A stretch of DNA of 64,000 nt from Nematostella vectensis (taxonomy: Eukaryota; Cnidaria; Anthozoa; Actiniaria; Edwardsiidae): the NCBI RefSeq assembly GCF_932526225.1, contig NC_064037.1:4304996-4368995 (forward strand), given 5' to 3'. This document shows positions 1 through 12,600 of the stretch, one piece after another. A model generated the notes under the pieces. It did not search any database. It had not been told where the DNA came from and worked only from the letters and a program-made list of their open reading frames with translations. Each line of letters opens with the position of its first letter. The first letter of the stretch is position 1. The translations under genes and the position numbers were made by a program.

Positions 1-1
1 A

Positions 2-1326
2 CTGTTCGCGCAGGCGCAAGCGCACGCCCGAACCTCTGAGGAGAGAGAGAAGATCGTCAAACTTAGATCAGGACGGGGTATGGTGATGATGACATTTTTC
101 ATATTGATGACCATAGTGACCATGATGATGATAATTGTGACGATGACAGATCGTGACATCCGCTTTAGAAGCATCACTTTCTTTAGTTATTTTCATCATT
201 TAAAAAAAATCAAATTTCAAAAAAAGCAAATTTAACGTCATCATTTTTTTCATCAGCCTTGTCAAAACCTTGGTCATCAGTATAATCATCTCATTATCAT
301 TTTCATTGGCGAACTCATGATTTACCACGGCGGAGAGTCGGCGACGGCACACAAGTCAGATTTCTCCGGGCGCTTCTATCTCTTTCTTTTAGCAAGCTGA
401 GATATCTGACGTGCGTTGTAGCCTCTCTGCCGTCGTAAATCTTATGTTTGCTGTGATCAAAATGACACTCTTGATTTCATTTTATTATCACATCTTTTTC
501 TTCTTGTCTGATATTTGAATTTTTCTTACAGCGTGTCTTCTCGCACGCCTTCAAGTTGTTAGTTAAAATTCGGACATCTAAAAATTAGTGCACTGGACAA
601 GAACACATCTAAATTACATCCATCGATCATGACACGATCGACTCACAACCATTACGCGATCCTTCACGATTGCCAGACGTTGTTCAGGACAATTAGACCA
701 CCGCAAAAACGAATGGTTCACGAATGTACACGGCCGGCTAGCCTGCACGATCGTCTCACGTCTAAAGAATGATTTTTTAGCGACCATTTCAAACTATTTC
801 ACGAGCATGGCATTATTATCTCACAATCACCACAAAGCACAAATATTTAATCAAACTAAATAAAAAAATGTAGAAATGACAACCACGAAGTGCACCTACA
901 AAAGCGCACCTAAAAACTTCTTTAAAAACATTAAATTTACCCGCAGGTAAACAAGAGTTCGAGGCGGTAAAGGAGCTAGACCGTGAGATCAACACTCTGC
1001 GCTCGTCCATCGAGGAGTCGGAACGGGTCAACGAGGAGCTCGAAGACGAGGTCGAGCGGCTGGAGAACAGACTGGCTTCGTACAAGGAAGACAACGCAAA
1101 GGATCGACACAGCAACGGCGTCCTGGCCACCAAACTCGCCATGCTCCAGACTAGGTTCATCGCTAGTCTGTCCCACATCGAGATCCCGGACATCAGCGTC
1201 AAGCTGAACTTCGATAACGTGGACGAGTACGTGGAGCAGCTCGAGACCATGATAATGAGTAACCCCGAGGGCAATCGCCGACTCATTAGCGAGGTGAAGG
1301 AGGCTGTAGCGGACTTTGCGCTATAA
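2..1326 (+). CDS. 3' end of an unrecognised coiled-coil protein gene (two exons visible)
   Basis: Two exons are visible. The first runs from the left edge (or from an acceptor AG at 12-13) to 77, where the donor gtatgg follows. The second runs from 947, after a pyrimidine-poor acceptor ending ccgcag, to the TAA at 1324-1326. The phases match: exon one leaves one base and exon two supplies two, giving a Gly codon, then Lys-Gln-Glu-Phe-Glu. The joined product is rich in Glu, Lys, Leu and Arg with heptad spacing over about 60 residues. A more hydrophobic tail follows (…IEIPDISVKLNF…VADFAL, then stop). The tail looks like a folded C-terminal cap after a coiled coil. I do not recognise the family. 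The N-terminal part lies outside the window. Exon two is well supported by open frame, codon use and splice phase; exon one is shorter and less certain. Confidence 0.6.
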
Positions 1327-2036
1327 TCCCGCTGTAATCACCGCTTTATCGACTTCGGCTTGCTGTGAAATATTGTAGCACTGCCAAGGTTCGTTGTTCA
1401 TAAAATTTTATATTCGCCGGTCCTAGCAGAGATCGCTAAAGATCGCAAGTATTATAAATTACTTAATCCAAAGCTATATCCGCGGTTTCCGTAAACGTCA
1501 CAGTTGAAAAGCAATAATTAAATATAGTATTCCCGAAGGTAGCCCTAGTAATAACTGCAATGGGACGCCAAATTCCAAAACTGGTATTATTGATGCCTAA
1601 AATAATGATCCAAATGGCATACCTTAATGTAGTTGAGCTTGTAGAATGTTTCGGCTTTCACATTCAGTTACTAGCTCGTGGAGCCAAAAGACCATCGAAC
1701 TTATGTTGTGTATTAGATACCCTCAAGATAACATCATCTTGTCGCTATTATAAGCTTAGTTTTAGTTAGTTTATATTATTTTTCTATTAGGTATTTCTGA
1801 TGGTTTGCAGTTCGTAAGTACTGTATTATCCCACCGGAGAGAAGCAATTGTTTAAAAGAAATGCTTTATTTTTATTTCACTTTTTATTTCAAATATCTAT
1901 CAAACGTCGAAGTTTCATTGACTTCAATTATAGAGAAAGCTATATAAAAACATATATAGAAACAGGAACCATGAACCTAAGTACAATTAACTTACTAGCA
2001 CTAAATACCTGGGTTTTTTTTTTTTTTCAGCGAATT
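1327..2036. other. Presumed 3' UTR and AT-rich intergenic DNA
   Basis: AT-rich sequence follows the stop of the coiled-coil gene. It contains no open frame with convincing codon use and no clear polyadenylation signal close to the stop. I see nothing else in it. Confidence 0.5.
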
Positions 2037-2645
2037 GCTTGCATGTAGTTATGCCACAGCTTCAACGTCCTTATTTTTTCTAATTTCTGTATTAGTCGGC
2101 TTCAAGTGACACTGAACTTCTTATGAGAAAGCGAAAACGTCTCTTTATTGTATCTAGTGTATGCGAAAACGAAAACGTCTCTTTATTGTATCTAGTGTAT
2201 GCGAAAACGAAAACGTCTTTTTTATTGTATCTAGTGTGTGGCAGAGTCGAATTCCAGTTTTTGGTGTATAGTGTATGTTCAAATATCACTCAGGATCTTT
2301 TGGTTCGTTTACAAAATAGCATACCAAGCCCCAAGGGTTTATCCAGTAAAAATAAACCCTTGGGGCTTGCATGTAGTTATGCCACAGGTTCAACGTCCTT
2401 ATTTTTTTTCTAATTTCTGTATTAGCCGGCTCCAAGTGACACTGAACTTCTTATGAGAAAGCGAAAACGTCTCTTTATTGTATCTAGTGTATGCGAAAAC
2501 GAAAACGTCTTTTTATTGTATCTAGTGTGTGGCAGAGTCGAATTCCAGTTTTTGGTGTATAGTGTATGTTCAAATATCACTCAGAATCTTTTGGTTCGTT
2601 TACAAAATACCATAACAAGCCCCAAGGGTTTATCCAGTAAAAAGC
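2037..2645. repeat. Tandem duplication of a ~0.3-kb unit with nested 40-bp repeats
   Basis: The block starting gcttgcatgtagttatgcc at 2037 is repeated from 2365 with a few substitutions and small length differences. Inside each copy a unit of about 40 bp (cgaaaacgtctctttattg and flanks) recurs two or three times. At the junction of the two copies a perfect 17-bp inverted repeat (2325-2341 and 2353-2369) surrounds an 11-bp spacer. The second copy keeps only the left half of that inverted repeat. No protein is supported; short frames that cross the block are repeat artefacts. Confidence 0.8.
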
Positions 2646-3391
2646 GTGTATCATATTTGATATGTTTGCTTTCAAAATATTAAGAATTTTTAACATTTAT
2701 TTTGCTCAGGCTTTTGTTTGCTGTTTTATAAAATCATTGCCTTAATCAAACCTAAAATATATTTTCCCGCTAAATTCAGTGTTTCCCCCAATTTGGCTCG
2801 CCGTTGCGGAAGCTTCGCCGACAATGTTAACGCGTTTAACGCTTTGCATCGTTTTTCAAGCGTTGATTTAAATGTTGATTTAAGTTCCTGACACGTTTTT
2901 ATTTTATTGTAGTTCTTTTAAATCGGATTTATTTCTAGTAATCATAGTAAAAGATAAAAGTCATATTTATCAGAGGATATACATATTTAATTGTAGAAAA
3001 CACGTCTTAAATTCGTGATCTGAAAGATTATTTTTTCTAAATTATAGCCAGAAATATTAGTTCAATTATATATTAACATTATAATGTCCCACGAGCAATA
3101 TAACAATGATAAAAAATAATTATAATAATGATATTGTAGTAAACGATTTCCTTGAAGTGGATATCCAGGACTACAAAAATTTACTAGATCTTACCTACGT
3201 TGGCATGGTCAAATAAATCTTTATTCCGTTAAATTAATTGTACAAACAAATGGAATAAAAATATTATACAAGCTATTGTTTGTCTTTCGTTGAAACCGTG
3301 ACAACAGTGTTTTTTCCTTAAATTCCTCTTAATCTGCTACCTACTATTCTACCCTTCTCTTTATCCCCTCTACGTAAGAGTTAATTACCGA
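2646..3391. other. AT-rich non-coding stretch
   Basis: No open frame, RNA gene or clear repeat is visible here. The sequence is strongly AT-rich around 2900-3250. Confidence 0.5.
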
Positions 3392-3464
3392 GAGCCGAGG
3401 CAATAAGCGATATACATCCCGAGGCCGCAGGCCGAGGGATGTATAAGCCTATTGCCGGAGGCTC
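3392..3464. repeat. GC-rich near-perfect hairpin (35-bp arms, 3-bp loop)
   Basis: The left arm at 3392-3426 and the right arm at 3430-3464 are reverse complements apart from a few mismatches. The loop is three bases. The arms contain atacatcccgaggcc and ggccgagggatgtat. The GC-rich stem sits in AT-rich surroundings. It could be a minimal foldback element or a structured RNA; nothing in the sequence decides between these. Confidence 0.75.
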
Positions 3465-3952
3465 GAGATTACTAACCGACTTACAGATTGACAAAGGTTT
3501 CCACGCAAAAATGTTTTTCAGAATCTTAATCTTTGAAATTGAACCTTGATTGAGTGATGTGGAGGATTCAAACTCCATTAGCGTATATATCGAAAAGTTA
3601 TTTCTACTGCAATTTCTAAGACAATCGAAAAGGAAAACTATTAACAATCAACCACATCGGTATGTGCTAAATAGTCACGAAAACTATTTTATCCTTGAAA
3701 ACAAAGGCCTTGGTACCTTAATTGTACCAAAAACAAAGAAGAGTATTCCCTTCGCGGCCAGTTTATGACATGTGAATGTCATATATAACTCTCTATAATA
3801 GGGGTAGTCTTAAATTGCTCTTTATTTGTAGGAAATAACAGTCATGCAATAAGCAAGCAATTTCCTTTACAAAAGGAGCGTTTGAATGCGATTTCTTGCA
3901 GCCTTTAGTTTGCATAACGCTTGTAATTTTCTGAGATGGAGAGCGATGAAGA

Positions 3953-5453
3953 CATCACAAATTGGGTCGAGTCTATTACAAATTGGGTCGAGTCTATTAC
4001 AAATTGGGTCGAGTCTATTACAAATTGGGTCGAGTCTATTACAAATTGGGTCGAGTCTATTACAAATTGGGTCGAGTTTATTACAAAATGGGTCGAGTTT
4101 ATTACAAAATGGGTCGAGTCTATTACAAATTGGGTCGAGTCTATTACAAATTGGGTCGAGTCTATTACAAATTGGGTCGAGTCTATTACAAATTGGGTCG
4201 AGTCTATTACAAATTGTGTCGAGTTTATTATAAATTGGGTCGAGTATATTACAAATTGGGTCGAGTTTATTACAAATTGGGTCGAGTTTATTACAAATTG
4301 GGTCGAGTTTATTACAAAACGGGTCGCGTTTATTACAAAATGGGTCGAGTTTATTACAAATTGGGTCGAGTCTATTACAAAATGGTTCGAGTTTATTACA
4401 ACATGGGTCGAGTTTATTACAACATGGGTCGATTTTATTACAACATGGGTCGGGTTTATTACAACATGGGTCGGGTTTATTACAACATGGGTCGGGTTAT
4501 TACAACACGAGTCGAGTCTATTACAAAATAGTTCGAGTTTATTACAGCATTGGTCGGTTTTATTACAACATGGGTCGATTTTATTACAACACGAGTCGAG
4601 TTTATTACAAAACGAGTTGGGTCGAGTTTATTACAAAACGAGTTGGGTCGAGTTTATTACAACACGAGTCGAGTTTATAACAAGAAGAGACGAGTTTATA
4701 ACAACAAGAGACGAGTTTATAACAACAAGAGTCGAGTTAATTACAACAAGAGTCGAGTTTATAACAACAAGAGTCGAGTTAATTACAACAAGAGTCGAGT
4801 TAATTACAAAACGGGTCAAGTTAATTACAAAACGGGTCGAGTTAATTACAAAACGGGTCGAGTTAATTACAAAACGGGTCGAGTCTATTACAAAACGGGT
4901 CGAGTCTATTACAAATTGGGTCGAGTCTATTACAAATTGGGTCGAGTCTATTACAAATTGGTTCGAGTTTATTACAAAATGGGTCGTGTTTATTACAAAA
5001 CTGGCTAAGTTATTACAACACGAGTCGAGTTTATTACAAAACGGGTAGAGTTTATTACAAAACGGGTCGCGTTTATTACAAAATGGGTCGAGTTTATTAC
5101 AAAATAAGTCAAGTTTATTATAACATGGGTGAAGTTTATTGCAAATTCGGTCGAGTTTATTACAACATGGGTCGATTATATTACAACATGGGTCGATTAT
5201 ATTACAACATGGGTCGATTATATTACAACATGGGTCGAGTTTATTACAACATGGGTCGAGTTTTTTACAAAATAAGTCAAGTTTATTAAAACATGGGTCG
5301 AGTTTATTACAACATGGGTCGAGTTTATTACAACATGGGTCGAGTTTATTACAACATGGGTCGATGCTATTACAAAATGGGTCGGGTTTATTACAAAATA
5401 AGTCAAGTTTATTACAACATGGGTCGAGTTTATTGCAAATTCGGTCGATTTCA
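3953..5453. repeat. 21-bp minisatellite, about 70 copies
   Basis: The tandem unit is tattacaaattgggtcgagtc (21 bp) with drift along the array: aattggg-type units at the left, aacatggg and cacgag types in the middle, and mixed types at the right. The period is a multiple of three and the unit lacks stop codons in several frames. As a result up to 370 codons stay open on both strands. Those frames encode only the repeat (for example VESITNW or GRVYYKL) and are not genes. Confidence 0.95.
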
Positions 5454-5815
5454 TATTTTGCTCTCACACACCACTGAGGTTTCGTGTTGTCTTGGTCGAG
5501 GTAAACCTTTGCTGGAACCCAATAATATCACCAGTCTCACCAAAGTAAAGCCTCAATTTTGTTCAAAATCGAGTCTTGGCCGGGTAAACCAAACGAAAAA
5601 AAAATAATCACATTGACGACATTGAAGTTTATTTCCCTTCCCTAAAAAAGTGATTAACGGTTTTGCATATAATTAAAAACCAAATGTTTGAAATAGACCA
5701 CTTAACGAATTCGAATTTTGCAAAAAGCAACATGAAAAACATCGTTGTTTTGGGAGCCTTTCAAAATAGACTTTCGAAATGTTCGCCAAAGAGACTATGA
5801 GACCAATACAAAAAG
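5454..5815. other. Non-coding sequence between two repeat arrays
   Basis: This is AT-rich sequence with no supported gene. It joins the 21-bp minisatellite to the 33-bp array that hosts the ribozyme element. Confidence 0.5.
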
Positions 5816-6172
5816 ATGACCAAACTGGTCTTGGAGCAACCAAAAAGATGGCCAAAAAGGTCTTGGAGCAACAAAAAAGATAGCCAAAAAGGTCTTGTGG
5901 TAACCAAAAAGATAGCCACAAAAGCTTTTCGAGCAACCAAAAAGATGGCCAAAAAAGGTCTTGGAGCAACCAAAAAGATAGCCAAAAAGGTCTTATGGCA
6001 ACCAAAAAAAATAGGCAAAAAAGCTTTTCGAGCAACCAAAAAGATGACCCAAGAAGAATGATCTTGGAGCAACCTTAAAGATCGCTAATAAAGGGGACTT
6101 TACATACACACATTGGCACCAGTCGGGCCAAGACGGGACGCTAGCACAGTCTATTACCCGTGCAGTTCGGCA

Positions 6173-6217
6173 ACCATGGACAGCTGTTTCGTCCTTATTA
6201 GGACTCGTCAGCATGGC
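6173..6217 (-). ncRNA. Type I hammerhead ribozyme core (left arm, opposite strand)
   Basis: This is the mirror copy of the right-arm ribozyme. On the minus strand CTGACGAG occupies 6211-6204 and GAAAC occupies 6190-6186. Predicted cleavage is between 6179 and 6178. Stem I pairs 6216-6212 with 6178-6174. The core is intact, so a transcript of either strand of the element would carry exactly one potentially active hammerhead plus the complement of the other. Confidence 0.85.
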
Positions 6218-6423
6218 ATAGCCGGTTTGCCTCAGTTAAACTTCATCGAAAAAAAAAGACTAGCAAAGGTCGCATGCGTAATCCGCACAATTGGCATCAC
6301 GCTAGCCCGGTCGCAGCTCTAGATCCCACATGGATCTGAGCTGTGGTTTAAAGCACTTCGTTCGAGTCGAAGTCGCCCTGCAGTTTTTTTGCCGATGAAG
6401 TTTAACTTAGGCAAACCGGCTAT

Positions 6424-6468
6424 GCCATGCTGACGAGTCCTAATAAGGACGAAACAGCTGTCCATGGT
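6424..6468 (+). ncRNA. Type I hammerhead ribozyme core (right arm)
   Basis: The conserved CTGACGAG box lies at 6430-6437. Stem II is G-TCC (6437-6440) pairing with GGA-C (6447-6450) around a TAATAA loop. The GAAA box is 6451-6454. Stem III is minimal (A6454-T6461, C6455-G6460, loop AGCT). The cleavage-site nucleotide C17 is 6462. Stem I pairs 6425-6429 (ccatg) with 6463-6467 (catgg), plus a possible G-T pair at 6424/6468. All core positions needed for self-cleavage are intact. Such two-pair stem III hammerheads usually work best as dimers or in longer contexts, which is known of the family and not shown here. Confidence 0.85.
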
Positions 6469-6635
6469 TGCCGAACTGCACGGGTAATAGACTGTGCTAG
6501 CGACCCGTCTTGGCCCGACTGGTGCCAATGTGTGTATGCTAGTGTGCTTCTAAAGTCCGCTAATAAAGGTCTTGGAAAAATATAACCAAAGAGATCGCCA
6601 AAAAGGTCTTGGAGCAATCAAAAAGATCTCTTCTT

Positions 6636-9600
6636 GTCCTTTTAGCATTTTCTTTTGAGTAGGAATACTGCCACGCCCTTTGCCTAAGTATAGCCCAAGT
6701 TAAAAAAAAAACTTTTAGGTCTAACAAGTCTGCTTGACTAGTTTTAGTTTTTTTTCAATTTTTATATTTCATTTATATTTTCTATAGGATTAATGCATGT
6801 TCTGAAAAAATCAAAAATAAAGATAGGCAATAACCAAACAGCTCTACCAAATTTTTTTTGTAGAGCTGGTCTCTGAAAAAGAACTCACTGTTAGTTGACG
6901 ATTCTTCTTCCCCTTGATCTCCTTTATTGATGATCATCTGTGGACAAAAAAATAAGCAAATAACTTCATTGACTTCTAATAGTGATACTATGATACTAGT
7001 GAAACTCTAAAATACTGGACAATTTCCGAAACTTTTTGTTTGTCCGAACTTATTTTCCCATTCCAAAGCATTCAAGAGAAGAACTGATAATTTCTTTTGA
7101 CAATTTTTGTTTTGTTTGCAAATCAATTTCCGAGAGAAAACCTTCACAAATAATTACGTTTTGGAAGGCATTTTGCTGTTTATTGTTGCTTAAAATACCA
7201 TTTAGATATACTTTCACATATAAACCATTTAGATATATTTTCACATGGCTCGTAGTCTAAGATAATAACAGGATAATTTCATTCAGCTATGAGGTATTGT
7301 TTATCAAGAGCTAACCTGATGAATGAAACCTCATTGGAGATGAAAATGGCAACTTTTTTGAAATGCTCGATTTACGGGATTTTTCAGTTTATAAGAATTA
7401 CATAATTTTACCTTTTGAGCAAGCTTGGACCTTCGGAACGCAATGTAGTTCAGGTAAATGCCAGGTAAATGTTTTATAGAATAAACTTAAAGAGCAAAAG
7501 TCGAGAGTTCGGCTCTCCATTCTACGAGTGTGACTACTTGCTAGCCATGTGCAAGTTTGTCTGTCATTCAAATTATAATCATCCAATCATAGTTAACTGC
7601 TGGGCCTATCGTACAAATAATAACCGCAGGAAAACAAAAGCCTTTAATTTGCATTTCAAAGGCAGCACGTGAAAATGCTTTGCACGTAATAAGTTTCAGG
7701 ATCAAATCCAAGGGGGCTGGATCACACCACCTAATAAGGTAAATGCTAAAGCCCCGTGCAAACTGCTGGCGAGACGTTGTTCCAGCACTGTTGATGCAAC
7801 AAAGTCTTAGGGTCGAGGGAGGGGAAAGGGGGGGGCATTATAACTAGCGTTAATCATATTATCGAATACAAAATCGAGGCCCAGTTAAACACGAAGCCGC
7901 ACTATAGGAGAAGCGTCCTTCCCATTCAACCATCATTATTTCTCCCGACTCCCCCTCCACCCCTAATTATGTTTCCCTTCTATCCCCTCCCTTATTATTT
8001 CTTCTTTTTCTCTCCCCCCATCCTTTATTATTTCTCCCTCCTCCACCCTTATTATTTCACTGTCCCTCCACACCCTCTTTGAATACTTCCTCCTTCCCTC
8101 TGTTTTTCATCTTCTTTCTCTCTTTATCAGTATTTCTCCCTCCCCTGACACTTCCACGTTAAATCACCTTAAAGACACCTGCACGCGTTCATTTAGCGCA
8201 CATCAAATATTTTCTTCTGTGTACTACAATCGTTTGGTGTTTTCTTGTTTTCGTATTATTCAAAATTAATGTTACTGGCAGAAAAGGATGTGAAAAGGAT
8301 GCAAAGGATGACAAAAGTGACAGCCATGTCTAGCGTACAGTCTTGTTTATACCTCCCAGATGACATCTCGAGAGAGTAATCGTAAGTATTGAATTCCCCC
8401 GGTGTAGCCAATTGGTGAATGTACAAAAATGCACCCGCGAAGGGAAAGTCAAGTCATTTTAAGAGAGACACTTTCCCTTTTAGTCATTTTCGCTAATTCC
8501 GTAAAGTGCATCACCCGGAAACCCCAAAGCTATCCGTAAACAATCTATACTTCAGCCTTTAAAACGTAATCATCACTTGTGTCTCTCATCCTGTGCTTAG
8601 TAGAATTTTGATGTCTATGGAAATTATTTCCATCCAAGTAAAAATGGATCAGAGAAATCCGAAGTTTGGGTGCGCTTGTCATGACAAGCCCTGAGACAGA
8701 ACCAGTGGTTCGCCAGATTTGGCAACATTTCATTTTGCTGTCTTTTTGGAAACGTTTAGTTCCATAATAGCTAAAAATTCTTCAAAGAGACCGTTAATTT
8801 AAGTGGCCCGGGCTTTAAACCTTGGGTACACCACAATTTATGGTCCTCTTTTAATAGGCCAATGTTGTGCTCAAGTGCGCAATAATAATCAGAGAGAGTC
8901 CGATTTACGTTTATTTTGCTGTCTGTTTTGCTGTTACTAGAATCACTCCAACAGCAGCGCCGATATTTACGTCATAGAGTGCGCAGAGCCGTGGTCCTTA
9001 CGCATTACGATCGTAGTTATTTTAAGTAGTTAGATCGGCATCTCTTGTACCTAAATTCAAATTATTTTAATAACGTGGTGAGGACATTCTCTAATTTCGC
9101 ACAGAATATTGGATCGACTCAACAGACCGCTAAACTAACCCATCGGAAGCAAAATTCGAAAAACCAATAACTAGAGGCCAGAAAAAAATGAGCAAATTTG
9201 ATCATTATTATATGGATACCTGATTACCCCAGATACAAATCTTGAGAAAATACAAAGTAGGGGACTTGGATATTGGATTCTGCTGATAACTCCGTTTTAA
9301 TAGCTAGGGAATAAAACAAATTCGCACTTCTGGTGCGTTCGTTTTTTCTTCACCGCGAAATTTCTGTTCCGTAAACACTCTTGAGCGAACTGAATTTTTC
9401 TCGCATTCAAAGCATCTATGGTGAATTTCTACGTTAAGAACATTACTCGTTTTGATTCTAATGGATGAATTTTTCGAGTTGTGTTATTGTGAATGGAATA
9501 AAGCACGAAGCTGCCCCCGCTTTAAACCTCTTGTTAATATGTAAATTAATAATGCACTTCCGAGCTAGATGAAAATTTGTTGTGAGTTTGTACACACACT

Positions 9601-12600
9601 TGGTCTGTCAGCCGACCCGCGAGCAGGGGTCTTCGCGTTTTTCCCCAATGCCTTCGTCGCTTCCTCTTTATTACGGTTAGTAATATTATTGCCAATTTAT
9701 AGATTTTTTAATGAAATTTATGGAATTCCAAGTCATGAGTTTTCGCGCTTTTTTAGTGCGCAATTATGCGACTCTCAAACAAATATTTTTTTTCTCGAGC
9801 AGTGTCGTTTTTTTGCTCCAAAATTTGAGACTTTATAATTTACCATTTTCGAGGTGAGATTTCTTTTTAAAACGCCGATATTAAGAAGATTCTAAAACGC
9901 ATCTCCCATTGCTTCAAAGTGTCCGAAGGAATCAGTAAATTTGAATTCAATACCCTCACATTATTGCAATGCAAATCAGTTTATTTTATTTTCACGAACT
10001 TAAAAAAAAACAGGCTAGAAACATATCGCTGATAGCTTTTTTGGTGTTTAGCGCCCCGTAGTAAATAATTGCTCTTTGTTTTGAATGATTTAGAATATAT
10101 TTTTTCTGCGGTAGGAACGCCGGTGTTTTCCTCGATTTGATTTGTCATTTATCCACCACAAAATAAAGTCGCTCAAAGCGCGCACTAAACTTGGCTTCTT
10201 TTTCCCCAAAAAAATCCAAATATCTAGAACGCTTTTTTTTCTTGAAGATCCTCTGACAGTTTGACAATTTTTTAAGGAACATTTATCTTGTTAATTTGTA
10301 AGTACCTTGGGAGCTGCGCATATGTTGCAGTTTTAAAACACTGTGCACGATATTTTACCGCTCACTGCGAAAAGAATCAATTTGTCGAGGCACATTTGAA
10401 GCGACATTGCTTTCGAAAAAGAAAGTTAACCCTTTCAAATGCAAGTCAAGCAGAATCATTAGTTATAAATTTTGCAGTTTGTAAAGTTTGAAAACTCCAG
10501 TTTAATATGTGAATATTTTACGAGAATACATAAATTGTCCTATTATCTTTAAGTTTCCTCTGTTTGTGTAAATTCTTTGTAGCTCTGTGCGTAATTTCCG
10601 CTTGAACCTTCCAACGAATCTTATTTTCTGCTCATGTCTTTGTCATTTTTGAGTAAACAACACCTTTGTACTCTGATTTAAGAAATAATGCAACCACAGT
10701 ATACTAACTACTAGGCCAAATTACATTAATATTTCTTTAAAAAAAACTTAAATATGTCAATTTAGTTAATTGTCTTTCAGTTCATTTCTCTTTCAAATTT
10801 TATTAGATCTTTTTATTATGACATTAAGAAGAAGAAAGAGATGCAAATGTTGTGTTCATTTGATAAACCCAATTCAATCTGGCTACTGTCTTCCCATGCA
10901 GATCTCAAATTTTCTCATTTTCTTTACAGATCAGTCGATTTTTTACCACATTAAAACTTGTTTCTGGTCGTGTCTCGATACCAGAAAGCATGCAGATTTT
11001 TTTTTCAAATCGAAGTTTAAAAAGTAGGTGTTGAACCTAGAGAAAATAGCATATAAATTCACAATATACCATGTATTTTCTTCTCTGTATTTTTTTATTT
11101 AAAAAATATTATAAACTGCATACGCATTTTCCCTAAAAAATATTCCCATGTTTTCTGCTGCAGCAGTTTTTCGTTTGCAGACACAAATGTAAATTCTGAC
11201 ACCAAAATAGCAGTCATCTTTCCTTCAAATTCATGACAAAACGACGAAAGGTTTTGTTAATTAGTAACGAGAAAGTCGCATTTTCAAGCGCTTCTGTAAC
11301 GTGCCCCCGCATTTCGGCACTAATTCGGAACCAGCTTTCACTACTTTGAGTTCTAGCTGATGGAGGGTTTTTGACCGTTGTCAACAACTAATGGAAATGG
11401 TATAGGAAAGGTATAGGAAAAGAAAGACGCGTCATGCACTTATGAAATAATACGTACGATTCTGCTCTATCATTTTCCATTAGTCTGAATACCTCATATT
11501 CACTTGTTAATAGCCACAAAATGCAATAGCGAATGTTTTTATTTCGAGAATCGTTATTGATGAAAAGTGCCGTATTTTGTTACGCAAATTAATGGGGAGA
11601 AAAGATCAGATAGTATATTCCCCTACGGTAATAACGTAACTGGAAAGACTGAATGAAAAACACATAATCATATTAATATAGATTATATTCGCTAGTCACT
11701 TATGGTAGTATATGATTAAAAAATACTTATTGGCTTTCGAACAACCAAAGAAACAACCCATCTACATCGTTAATAACCGAGTGTCATTTTTTTCCGAATG
11801 CGTTTTCTAGAATCTTGGTCTAATCATAGAACGATCTGCGAATTGAAAAACGCCTACGTGAATATACAGATTGTCATCAGAATACGACTAAATGCCGCGG
11901 ATCTGGCCACTGTTGAATGTTCATTTGAGTGCAAGAAGCACTAATAAACCGCCATGATTTTCTTTATGATTTGTCTACGCAGAAAAAGAGATTGTGAAAG
12001 AACATTTTAGATATGAGTTTCAGACATTTGTCAATGAGGTCGCCAAACCACCGAAGGACAGATGGAACCAATGGCGTGTTGTTGTGTGGTTGTGGTGATT
12101 TGCATGAAAACATCGCAAGCCGCATGATTTGATCCAGATTCTTTGGTTTGATTATTTGTTTGGTCCCCATTATACCATCAAGGGTATTAGCGTCTGATTA
12201 ATACGGCTTTATGGTTAAAAATGTGGGTCCAGTGAGGTCAGTGCTTTTGTAAGACCTTTTTCGAGGCATTCCTGCAGGGCTTAAACGGTTGAATGAGAGG
12301 ATTTGGCCAAAACGGAAAACAGGATGAAATCGGAATTAGGAATGTGAGCTGGTTAAATAAAACTTGACAATGCGAAGCTTTTCTAAGAATCATCACCAAA
12401 TTTGCTCTAAGAAAACGTGATACATTTTCACTCGTCACCGAGTGTGATTCTAAGAAAACGTATACATTTGCGTCTTCATTAAGCGGCCAACCGATAAGCG
12501 GCCTTTTTCACGGTTCTAGCGCTAATAAAGGTACCCCTGTATTGAAGCTTTATTCACTGAGCGGCACAGGTAGTTACTTCCCTTGACTATTAGTCTAATC

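Larger units (their letters stand above)
6083..6569. mobile_element. Inverted-repeat element with a hammerhead core in each arm and 12-bp flanking direct repeats
   Basis: The left arm (6095-6248) and right arm (6393-6557) are near-perfect inverted copies of about 155 bp around a 144-bp centre. The outer ends match (ggactttac/gtaaagtcc type) apart from a ~14-bp indel. The perfect direct repeat cgctaataaagg occurs at 6083-6094 and 6558-6569. This is what a target-site duplication looks like, and the flanking 33-bp array rejoins if one copy is removed. Each arm contains a hammerhead ribozyme core (separate entries). Hammerheads with very short stem III are known from Penelope-like retroelements and from small retrozymes of animals. 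No reverse transcriptase or transposase is present, so this is a non-autonomous element. Assignment to a class is inference; a foldback MITE is the alternative. Confidence 0.75.
5816..6635. repeat. ~33-bp degenerate tandem array, interrupted by an insertion
   Basis: Units of the form gagcaaccaaaaagatagcc followed by aaaaaggtcttg repeat from about 5816 to 6094 and resume at 6558-6635. One unit is split by the inverted-repeat element at 6095-6557. Removing that element and one copy of the 12-bp duplication restores a normal array unit, which shows the array was the insertion target. Confidence 0.8.

Noticed and set aside
816..1286. 156-codon minus-strand frame
   Set aside because: It is the antisense shadow of the coiled-coil exon at 947-1326, whose plus-strand frame has matching splice sites.
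3936..5467. Frames of up to 370 codons on both strands
   Set aside because: They encode only the 21-bp minisatellite and stay open because the period is divisible by three.
6319..6617. Pair of ~69-codon frames in the two arms of the ribozyme element
   Set aside because: They are near-identical because the arms are inverted copies. They overlap the hammerhead cores and show no protein family.
9569..9838. 89-codon frame in the long gene-free stretch
   Set aside because: It is Phe-rich from T-rich DNA, with no motif, splice context or repeat homologue.
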